60,990 nt of DNA from Ruminococcaceae bacterium HV4-5-B5C. Lineage in GTDB: Bacteria > Bacillota > Clostridia > Oscillospirales > Acutalibacteraceae. Shown here piece after piece: positions 18,101 through 30,100 of this stretch. Numbering within the stretch: position 1 is the first letter of the stretch; the number at the start of each line of letters is the position of its first letter. The stretch spans positions 1 through 60,990 of the forward strand of contig FXYJ02000011.1 of assembly GCA_900184925.1 (NCBI GenBank), written 5' to 3'. The position numbers were made by a program, and so were the translations under genes. The notes beneath the pieces are model-generated. The model was not told the DNA's origin. It saw only the letters and a program-made list of their open reading frames with translations, and searched no databases.

Positions 18101-21100
18101 CCTACAATCTGGACAGCATCGGATTGACGGGAAAGGATCAGTTCGGAAATGCGTATGACCTGAACGGTCAGACGGTGACCTGGACGGTACTTTCCGGTTC
18201 GGCAACCGTACGGGGGGACCTCCTGACTCCAACCGGCAATGGAATGATTACGGTTCAGGCGTCTGTGGGGAATGTTGCCAGTGCGGAGTATTCCTTTGAA
18301 GCCGACGGCAAGATTCAGAGCCTCAGCCTTTCCGGCAATCCCGAACTGGAGTATGACGGCTCGAGCATTAACTTCGACCTTTCAAAACTGACGCTTACGG
18401 CTATCGACGAATTCGGCAACCCGTACAGCCTTACCGGGCAGCAGCTTAGCTGGTATGCGGGGAATACCTGTCTTTCCGGAAGCACTCTTGTCATTACGGG
18501 AAGCGGGACTGTTTCGGTGTGTGTCTGGGTGAATAACATTTGCAGCAACACTCTGGATCTTTCGGTTGACAGAAGCGCCAGCAGAATGGACAGGCTGTCC
18601 ATAGACGGAGGACCCCAGCTTACCTATGCCGGAAAAGATCTTACCTATGATCTGAGCAGCATGAGGGTTTGCGGTTACGATCAGTTCGGCGTCCCCTACA
18701 ATAGCAACGTCACATGGCAAGTACTTTCCGGTCCGGCTACCGTCAGCGGATCAATCCTGACCGTTACGGGGAGCGGGACGGTTATCGTTCGGGCATCGTC
18801 AGGAAATGTCGTCAGTAACAACCTGAGTTTTGCGGTAAACCGTGAGGGCTGCGAGCTTGCCGGTATGACGCTTTACGGCGGCAGGAGCTTCACTTACAAC
18901 GGAAGCAATCTGACCTTCGATCTGAACGCTCTGACGATTGCCGGCGTCGATCAATACGGGCAGGCGTACGGTGTGAACGGAACAATTTCATGGGCGGTCG
19001 TATCCGGCCCGGCTTCCGTCAGCGGCAACACACTGACAATCAGCGGCGACGGAACCGTTGTCGTTACGGCAACCGTGGAGGAAAGCGGTGTAACAAGCAG
19101 CTCTCTTTCGTTGACGGTTTCCCGCGGGGCGCCTTATCTCTCCAGTCTGGCCATAGCAAGAAATGCGTGTCCCATTCCCGCGTATGACGGACAGGCTTTT
19201 AACTGCAAGATGAATATTCTCACTTTATCGGCAAAAGACCAGTTCGGGAACGCGTTCAGCCTGGATAATCTGTCCGCCAGCTATTCTCTGGTTTCCGGAC
19301 CTGCCACCTTCGATGGAACCAATCTCACAATCGACAGCGACGGGACAATCGTCCTGATTGCAACGGCGGGTGGGGTCAGCAGCAACAAGCTGTCGATTGC
19401 CGTCAGCCGGAACGATCCGAGACTTACCGGTATCGAATTTGCCGATACGCCTTCCCTGACTTATAACGGATCACCGATCTCCTTTGATTTATCCGGTATC
19501 GCCCTGTCCGGAAAAGATCAGTTCGGCACTCCCTTTGTAATCGGACAATTACCGGCAACCTACCGTGTTCTTGCCGGTCCGGCGACCGTTTCCGGCAGCA
19601 CGCTGACCGTCACCGGAAGCGGAACCGTTCAGATTATGCCTACGGTAAACGGCGTCAACGGCAGCATCATGCTCATCGACGTCGGGGCGGCGGCCCCTGC
19701 TCTCAGCAGCCTGACCGTGGGCGGAGTGCCGTCCATGACCTACGACGGAAGCAGTATCGGTTATGACCTTAAAAAGCTGATTATTCTGGGAACGGACCAG
19801 TTCGGCAACTCGATCGGTATTGACGGTCTGGGTGAAACGTTCAGCGTCCTGTCCGGCAGCGCAACCATTTCAGGCAATATGCTCACCGTAAACGGCAGCG
19901 GTACGGTTACCGTCGCGGTTTCGGTCGGCAACGTCAGCAAACAGTTCGACATTACGGTGAATCAGGCGGCTCAAAGGCTTGCGGCGCTTTTCGTAAGCGG
20001 CAGCCCGGCGCTGTGCTATAACGGCGCGAACCTTGCCTATGATCTCGGAAATTTGGTCGTTTCGGGCAGCGATCAATTCGGCGGCAGATTCAACCTCACC
20101 GGTCAGACAGCGGCATGGCAGGTCCTTTCCGGACCTGCCAGTGTACAGGGCAGCACGCTGACTGTTACAGGCAGCGGGACGGTTGTGATTGCCGCAAGCA
20201 TCGGAGGGGTTTTAAGCAGCGGCTTCTCTCTGACGGTTTCGAGGGAGGCTGCGGCACTTACCTCCCTGACATTCAACAGTACTCCGAGCCTTAGCTATAA
20301 CGGTGCCCCGCTGACCCTTAATCTCGACAGTCTGGGGCTTACCGGCACCGATCAGTTCGGCGGAATCTATAACCTTGCCGGGGCGGAGCAAACCTTTAGC
20401 GTATCTGCCGGAAAAGCGTCGGTCAACGGGAATCTGCTGACCGTCACGGACAGCGGTTCAGTGACGGTTACGGTCACGGTAAGCGGAATTTCGGCCAGTG
20501 TAACCTTACCGGTGGGACGCACGGCGCCGGAACTTCGCGGTCTTACGATTGAAAATGTTCCTACGCTTACCTACAATGGCTCTTCATTGGCCTATGACCT
20601 CGGAAAACTCAAAGTCACCGGAACCGACCAGTTCGGAGCGGTGATCGAATTCCCGGCTCAGGCGGTTGTCTGGACCGCCAGCGGCCCGGCGACTGTCTCG
20701 AATGGAATCCTGACGGTCACGGACAGCGGGTCGGTTTTTGTAAGCGCAGAGGTGAACGGTGTTTCCAGCGGCGATGTCAAAATCACGGTCGATTCTGCCG
20801 AACCAGTGCTTTCAAGAGTCAAGCTGTCCGGTATGCCGTATATTACGTACAGCGGCGTGCCCGTCACTTTTGATCTGGATCAGCTGGTTTTACAGGGCAG
20901 CGACCAGTTTGGTAATCCAGTTGCAATCGACGGCACACAGTCCATCATCTGGAGCGTCGTTTCCGGGCCTGCCAGCGTCAGCGGAAGCACTCTGACGGTA
21001 ACCGGCGACAAACCTGTAACAATGCGCGCTACGGTCGGCGGAGTGACGAGTGACGATCTGGCACTGGCCATCAACGAGCTTGCTCAGCCGAAGGTGCTGA

Positions 21101-24100
21101 GCGCTCAGACCAGCCCGGACGGAACAAAGATCCGGCTGAATTTCGACCAGCCAATGTCCATGCCTCAAACCGGATATTATACTGTTTTCATTGACGGAGC
21201 GGCCGTGAGTATCTCTGGTTTCCACTGGACTCCGGGAAGCTCGGAAATTGATCTGAATTTTGCGGCCTGCGTAGTCGGTAAAACCATTACGGTCTCCTGT
21301 GCGAATGATGCACAGCAGGCGCAAAACGGCGCATATCTGGCCGGCTTCTACAAAGTGACGGTCGCGGACTGCAGAAACAGCATGCAGATGGCGGCGGCCA
21401 TGCATATCGCGCATATTACCGCCTCCGAGGCGGTATCCACACTGAATCCGCTTTTCAGCCTTGACGCGAATACCGTACCGACCCTGCTGAAGGGAGCCGG
21501 TTACGGCGCGCAGGAAACGGCGGATGCAATGATAACAAATTACGGCTGGAAGCCAGCGACGATCGTCAGCGGCTTTCTCAGTGCCGGTTTCAGCTTATCC
21601 GATATTGCAATGGCATTGAGACGTTCCTGTGTTGTCGATGAAGCCGACGCATGGTATGCGCTGAGAGCCGGCGGGGCGGATTCCGACGATGTGACCGCGG
21701 CGGTAAGCTCGGTTTACACTCCTGACACCGATATCATCGCGGGCTGCCTCCGTTCGGACGGTGAAGGCATTGTTGCCGCCGCCCGGCAGATCTCTTACCT
21801 GTACGGCACGTATTACAGCGGATATTCTGTGCCGGAAGACCGGTTTACGGCAAGCACGCTGGCAAAGGCGGGTTACAGTTTGAATGACGCCGTCTTTGTG
21901 CTAAAGAATATCTATCAGGATTCCGCTGACGGTGTGTGGAGCGCAATCATCAGCCCGGATGCTTTCCAGGCGTATCAGTTTACGGAGCGGTACGCGGCGT
22001 TCGGAGACGCTTACGGACTGCCGGAGCTTGGCAACAGGCTCTGCAAGCAGTCGGTTAGCCCGCAGAATGTAACCGGTTATATGAAAGCGCTCGGGTTCAC
22101 CGGAAAACTGGCCGGCCTTGCCATCAAAACAAACTTCCCGTCCTTAAGCGCGGATGATTTTGTCTATAGTCTGTGGAACGGAAAGTATTCGGCGGCGGAA
22201 GCCGGAAGCGCTCTGGCGAACTCCTTCCAAATCACCGATCCTTCTGAAGCTTATACGGCGCTCATAAAAGAATATGCGGAAGATGATATTCTTGATTTCC
22301 TGAAGAGCGGCCTGAACGCAAGCCCACTGCAGATCGCACAAATTATGCAGGGAAGGAACAGCCATACCTCGGAGAGCATTGCACAAAAGATCAAGGCAAT
22401 GTATGGCCTTGACGCGGCGGGATGCCTGACAGCCTTATTTAACGACGGCGGACCGGACAGCAAACAATCCCTTGTCGGAACAGTTGAAACGGTTTACGGG
22501 CTGAAAACGGCCGGCGATGTGATGCAGGCGATTCAGTCTTTGAAGCTGACGCCGGTACAGATGGCTCAGCTGCTTTTCAGTATGGCAACTGACTGTGATT
22601 CTTTTATTACAGGGGACAATGTCTGGCAATCGTACCGCGCGGCGGGCAATTCCGCCGAAGATCTCGCGAGGTGGTGTAAGAGCAGCCTGTCCTACCCGAA
22701 CGATATGGCTGCTCAGGTCATCCTCAGCGGAGGCTACAGCCTGACTCAAACGGAGAAGGCTGTCCGGCAGGTTTATTCTACCGATATCGGATCGGCAATC
22801 TATATGCTCTGGAAATATCATCTGGGCAGTCTCTCGGATATCATCGCCGCGGCACAGACGGTTTACGGGGTCGCCGACGCCGTACCCCAGATGCTTGCAG
22901 GCATCAGCGAAAACAGTTCCTATAACGAAAGCGGTCTTGCGGGCCTGTTGAAGCAGCTTGGCTTTGATGCGGTGAAGAGTTACGGCTATCTGACTCATGC
23001 CGGGTATACCGCCGATCATGTGATGCAGGCTTTGGAAAATGTTTATGGCGCGTCAGCAAACCCCGCAATTGCATCAATTCGTCTTGTCGGAAACAATAAT
23101 CTGCTGTATAGCGGAACCGCTCTGAGCTTTGACCTGGGAACCCTTTCGATTCTCGCGTCCGACCAGTACGGAAACCCGATCAGCCTTGCCGGAAAAGATC
23201 TGATATGGAGCGTTTCATCGGGTCCTGCCTCCGTCTCGGGCAGCTGTCTGACCATAACGGGAGCCGGAACTGTAGCTGTTGCGCTGTCGGCAGACGGAGT
23301 GATGAGCAACGGGCTGTCCCTGTCCGTTAGTCTCGCTCAGCCGGAACTGTCGATGATTATCCTGAGCGGGAGCCCGAACCTCGTTTACGACGGTACGGCT
23401 TTTACTTATGATCTTGGCGGCCTGACGGTGAATGGGTTAGACCAATACGGCGTTACTTATGAACTCGGCGGCACATTGCTGAGCTGGCGCGTGGCGTCGG
23501 GCAACGCGAGCGTCAATGGCGGTGTGCTGAGTTTATCGGACGGTGGCGCCGTTGGTCTGACCGTTGCAGCGAACGGTGTGGAAAGCAATCTTCTGACGCT
23601 GACGCCTGTCCGCACGACGCCGAGACTTACCTCTCTGCATTTAGGCACCGCACCTCGCCTTAACAATTACGGTGTGGATTATACTTTTGACCTGAACGGA
23701 CTGACCCTGATTGGCAGCGACCAGTTCGGCGGCGGCTATGATACCGCCGGTGTGTCCGCCGTGTGGAGTGTCGTTTCCGGAGATGCGTCGGTGTCGGGGC
23801 ATACCCTGACTGTAACGGGGACCTCTCCCATCACCCTGAACGCGACGGTCGGAAATGTAAGCGGGCAATTCGTGATTTGCCAGAATACCGTCGCGCGCCC
23901 GAATCTTGTCAAAGCGGTTACAAGCGCGGACGGCATGACCATCCAACTGTTCTTCGACCAGGAAATGGCCGATCCGGCAGCGGGCGTACCGTATTTCAGC
24001 GTCCTGCTCAACGGAAACGCCGACCCGGCGACCGGAATTACGCGCAATCCGTCCGACCCGACGGAAATCGATCTCGCCGTTACCAACCGCGTATACGGCG

Positions 24101-27100
24101 GTTCCGTCACGGTGTCTTACCGGCAGGGACCGGTACAGGCATGGAGCAATGCTTCTCTTATTCCGTTTGACGCAAAGAATGTCGGAAGCGCGCTTGAGAA
24201 GCCGGCAGTCGCCTTAAGCCTCTTCCACACAAATACACCGATAGCGGAGGCGGCAGTTCAGCTTGCATCCCTGTTTGGTTCAAATATGCAGGAAACCGTC
24301 AGTCTGCTGAAAAACGCGGGTTATACGGCAGACACCGTCGCACAGTTCCTGAAGACGGACGGGAAGCAGACGGACGGCCAGACCGCGGCTCTGATGACTG
24401 CGGCAGGATATTTCGCTGCGGATACGGCGGCGGAGTTGAAACAGCTTTACGGCGATACAGATAAGGTTTGCGCGCAAAACCTGCTTGCAGGCGGCGCCGC
24501 GCCGGGAAGCATTGCGGAAGCGCTGAAAGCGTCTGCTTACGGCGATGACGATTCCGCGGCGGCCGGGGTATTGCTGACCGTCGGCGTGTCGGCGGCGGAA
24601 ACCGGCTCCGCACTGAAAAATGTCTATCATGACACGGACCTTGCCGCAGCACAGATTCTGCTTGCAAATTCCGCGACGGCTGACTCCGTTGCCGCCGTGA
24701 TGAACAGTGTTTATGGCGATGACGATAAAGCAGCGGCAAAAGCGCTGCTGCAGGCCGGTACGGAAATCACCGCTGTTGCGGTCGCGCTGCACGAAGGGCT
24801 TGGCGCCAGCGATTTCGCAGCGGCATACGCGCTGAAGGATCTTATCCCGAATGCGCAGATGATTGCGGTTCTGCAGGCGGCTCCCTATCAGGACGGCAAC
24901 GCAGCGGTTACCGCGGCCCTGAAAAGTGCCGGTTTATCCATTGACGAGATTGCCGCCGCCTGGCAAGCTACTTTGAGCGACACGAATACAGTAAGCCTGC
25001 TCAAACAAACCGGGTATCAGATCGGCGAAATTACGCAGGTCCTGAAAGGTACGTTTGCCGACAGCACTTTGCAGGCTGTCGCGGCACTTACCGCAAATCA
25101 ATATCAGTTAAACGATATCCTGTCGGCAGTGAAAAACCAGTATGGGGCCGCGGATACCGAGATTTTCAAGGCACTGCTGAATGCGGGATGGGCGGCAAAG
25201 GATATCGCCCGTATCATGATGCAGGCTCCTTACAATTTAGATATCGTGAATCTTCCCCGGACCATGTATGACGCCGGCGTCGATGCGACCGCAGCGCTGG
25301 ATATTCTGTCGTGTAATTACTGGAAATACTGCGGCAATGATTATTTCTTCTATCTGATGGTGCCTGCCGGATACTCGCTGAACGACTATGCAAAGGCGTT
25401 TAAGAGCATTTACGGCGGAGAAGCTTACGACGTTTTGAGCTTCTTTAGAAAATATACGGTAAAGGTATTTAAGCCCGGGGACTGCATCCAGGCGGTTGCA
25501 GCCGCCTATGGCACCGGTAATGCCATTGATGCCGACATGCGGTACTGCATGAACGACGAAGGCTATATGGGCGATTTTGTATCCAACATGGTCGAAATTC
25601 ATCTCGGAATCGACGATATCATCTCCGACATCAACCAGTACAGCCACATGCAGCTGTCGGTTTTGGACTATGATACGATGCTATTGAATCAGGGGCATTT
25701 CAGTACCGGCGTTATCGGCGCCGCCCTTGTGAAGAGCAGTATCTTTGACGCGGTTTCGGTCGGCAGGGAATTGTGGTGGCGCATGAGTGATCCGGAACAG
25801 ACGGAGTTTGTGCGTGCGGGCAATATTACCCCGAACCAGCTGATTCAGATCAAACAGTCGAACGGCTGTGTCGATACGGATGTTTATGAAACGCTGGTCA
25901 GAATTTATGGGATGAAGCCCGGCGACGCATGCGAAAAATTGAATAAAGGCAATTTCACCGCCCAGCAAATCGGCATTATTCTGGATAACAGGGGCTTTGG
26001 CGGCGCATTTGTGGCGCAGGTGCTCAAGCAGATCGGGGTCGACGGAATCACGGCGATTCAGGTCCTTCAGAGCTGGTATTCAGACAGTTTGAAAGATTAT
26101 GAGTCCGCCGGATTTTCGGCGGAAAATCTGCTGGAATTCATGCGGTCGCAGAATTACGGCATGAATGACGCGCTGTATCTGCTGCACGATGCCGGCTATT
26201 CGGCTTCGGATGCTGCAATGGCCGCCATTGGAAGCTACCGGCTTGATATGCAGAATACCATTCAGGCGCTTATGGACACACGATGCTGGAATGCGTCGGA
26301 TATCAACTCCGCGGTGAGCGCTATCTTTGCAAACGGCGGAATCGACGGCGCACGGATGCAGAAGCTGACAGCGATGAAAAACAGCGGAGAATCCGTGTCG
26401 CAGACTCTGAACTATGTTTTTGGTACCTATCATATTCAAGATCCGCAGCAGATTGCGGTTTGCCTTGCAAAGGCAGGTTACGGTGCGCTGGATATTGCAG
26501 GAGCGCTTTGCGACGCATTCCCGCTTTCCATGAACGACGCGCTGGATATTGCCGAAATGGCGACGGACCCCGGCGTTTCCCTGTATGTATCCATCCTTCT
26601 GAGCCAAAGGCTCGCCGGTGTCAGCATAAAAGATGTTGTAAGCAGTCTTCGTTATGTTTACGGTGTTACCGACGTAAACAATCTTGCGTCTTACATGCTG
26701 AAGGCCGGGTACGACCTCGCCGATGTGCTGCTGGGCGTTTATTACAGAGGCGAATCCATAAAAGATGCCGCCCATATCGTAGCGCAGGCAAAGGGATTGA
26801 ACTCGGACGACGGGGTCATCGTGCTTTATATCAAAAAGCTGGGCGATGTCGGCAAAGCAATCTTAACGATGCGCTCGGAATTTGAACTGACGGATCTTGC
26901 ACAGATGGTCAATTGTCTGTTGCAGGCGGGTTACGGTGAGGAAAGCCTCATCCATAACTTTAGCGGGTATACCCCGGGGCAGGTTATTCAAGCCATTGTT
27001 CAGGCGGAAAACCTGTCGTCGCCGGATTCCCTCTATGCGATCCTTGCCAGAAAAGACAAAGCCGCAGGCTACACGGACTATTCCGTTGCCGATGATCTGA

Positions 27101-30100
27101 AGAACAGCGGTGCTTCCGATTCCCGGGAAGCTGCCGGCGCCATGATTGCGGCCGGATTTGATCTGCTCGATACGGCAAAAGCAATTCAGTCTGCGTATGG
27201 GGTATCAATGGGAACGGCCATTCAGCAGGCATCTCAGGCAGCAAAACTCGCGTCCGACGACAATGGGGTCTGCGAATATGTTGCGTCGCTTTACAGCTCC
27301 GGACTGACGGCTCAGCAGGCGGTGGATATTGTATACGGGCAGCTGACCACGGATGCGAAGAAAGCGGTCAGCTATCTCCTTAAGGCCGGATACCAGCCGT
27401 TTGATATCCTGAACCCGGTTATTGCCGATTTTGGGGTATCCGCAGGAGCTGTGCTGCAGAATATTGCGGACAGTAAGGGCTTGACCTCGGATGACGGTCT
27501 GATTGCTTCCTATCTACAGAACAAAAAGGCCGCCGGAGCGACGGCGCAGCAGCTTGCAGACACGCTGAAAACCGATCTGAATGTCAGTGATCCGCAGAAG
27601 GCGATGGATTTTATGATCGGAAACGGCTGTCCGACAGCCGACGCGATCGAGTCGATCCGGACTTCCTATGCGGTTGGACTGGGCATGGCCTGCGAGTATG
27701 CGGCGGAATCGCTGCACATCAAGGACGATGCGGATTTGCTGGCGGGCTACGTTTCATTGAAACGCGGTGCCGGTGTCTCCGCGCACGATGCAGCGGATTA
27801 TGTTAAGAACGGGCTTGGTGTCGCCGACGCTTCCATGGGTGCAAAAGCCATGATCAAAGCAGGATACGGAGACATTGAGACGGCGGAGGAAATCAGTGCC
27901 GTTTATGCCGTCGGACTTGGAGACAGCCTGAAAATGGCGGCTGAGGCTGAGGGCGAGAGCAGCAGCGACCGGCTGATTGCGGTTCTGCTGCATGACAAAA
28001 AGACAGCCGGCACTGGCGCGGCGGACGCGGTAAACTATCTGAAAGCTACGCTGCAGGTCAACAGTGCACAGAAAGCGATCGGAAATCTGATCGCCGCGGG
28101 CTATGATTCCATCGATTCTGCCAATGCGGCGGCGGATGCCTATCAGATCAAAGAACTGGATGCCATCACTTTGGTCGGGCAGGCGGAAGGGCTGTCCTCT
28201 TTAGGCCCGCTGTTCAGGGAGTATGCCGAAAAGTGTAAAGCGGAAGGCACCTTTGCCGACGATGTGGCAGCCAGCCTTCGTACGGTACTGAATATTACTG
28301 ACCCGCAGACGGCAGCCGATTACCTGGCCGAAGCCGGATATCAGAAGGCCGACGTGGCAAATGCGCTCTTTGAAAAATATTCCGTTATGATGGAGGATGC
28401 CAATTCCATGGCAACGCTGGCGGAAAACAGTTCCTCCGGTATGGGGTACGCAAAGAGCGACCGGGGCGCCGGCTTTACCGCGGCGCAGACGGCGGAGGAT
28501 CTCAAAAACAACCGTAGCATAAGCGATGCAGGGGAAGCGGCAAGCCTGATGATCAGCGCCGGGTATTCGCAGATGGATACGGCGAGTGCCATCAGTGCGT
28601 GCTTTAGCCTCGATCTTGTCGGCGCGATTCAGATTGTGGCGCAGGCTTCCGGGCTCAGCAGCGTTGATTCCCTGTATATCGGCGTTGTAAAAAGTGAAAA
28701 ACAGTCGGGTGCGGATGCGCAGAGCGCCGCAAATGTCCTGAAGAACAGCTTTGGGCTGAGCGACCCGGGTAAGGCGGTTGTTTTCCTTGTAAAAGGCGGT
28801 TATTCCGCGGCGGACGCGGAGGCTGCCCTGAGCGTTTACGGTGTGGATGTCGTCAGCGCACTGGGAATGCTGGTGTCGTCCGGAGTGGAGAGCATGGACA
28901 CGCTGCTCGGTTCCTATGTGAAAGGGTTGAAAGAAAGCGGAGCCGGCGCCGGTTCCGCGGCAGGCACGCTGAGCGAAATGAACATTGCCGGTGCACAACA
29001 GGCAGCCGCGGCGATGCTGTCGGCGGGTTACAGCGAAATAGATGTGGCAAAAGCCATTTGCGCAGGCTATCATCTGCCAATCCATGACGCTATTAACGAC
29101 GTTTCAGCATCGGAAGGAAAAGCAAACAGTGATTCCGTAAATATCCAGTATCTAAAAGAGAACAGCGGCACCATAACCGATCTGATCCGCGTAATTCAAA
29201 ATGATCTGAAGGTTTCCGATGCACTGACGGCCATGAAATATCTGTTCGCAATGGGCATGAGCGCCTCGGACATTGTGAGCGGCATCAGCTCCGCCTATCA
29301 GATCAGTGTGGGCAGTGCCAACAGCATGGCGGCCCAGCTTCAGGGTCTGGCGAGTACGGATTCACTGACGGCATCGTATGCGGTGAACCTTTTCAGAAAC
29401 GGCACCAGCATTGACAGGGCTGTTCTGGAACTGGAAATCTCCTGCGGGGTCACGAACCCGGCAAATTCGGCGAAGTTCCTGATCCAGGCCGGCTACGGTG
29501 CGGACACAATGGACATGGCCGATGCCCTTTCCGTCATCTACCAGATTTCAAAGGCCGACGCCATCAACGCCATCGCGGGGGTGTGCACCGACAGTACCGG
29601 GAAACTGAGCGGACTTCTGGAAGGTTATGCCTATCAGCTGATGTCAGGCGGTCAAAACGTCAAGGAAGCCTTTGATCTGCTCGTTTCGCAGGGCTTTAGT
29701 CAGCAGATGGTGATCAATGCGCTTATCTCGGCGGGAGCTTCCGCTTCCGGCGTCACGATGGGAGCGTTGGAAAGCAGCAGCCGTACGGGTACTGCGGACG
29801 AGCTTCTCAGCATGGTTTCGCAAAGTTCGGGCCAGAGTATCGATAACATCGTCATATCCTGCGTCTACGACTGCAAGGCTGAGTCCCAGGATCTGAATCA
29901 GAGCAGCGCTTACAGGCGGATCGTGGATTTGCTGAAGTCCTTCGGCTTTGACGACGTCAAGACGGCAAAATATCTGTTGAGAACTTTAGGCAGCGAAGAA
30001 AATATGCTGAACGCTTTTGGCGCATGCAAAGGCGGCGAAGACATGCTCGCTGTTGATAACAGCATTCTTCAGGCTGTGGCGCTGGCGGAGGGGCTCGCAT

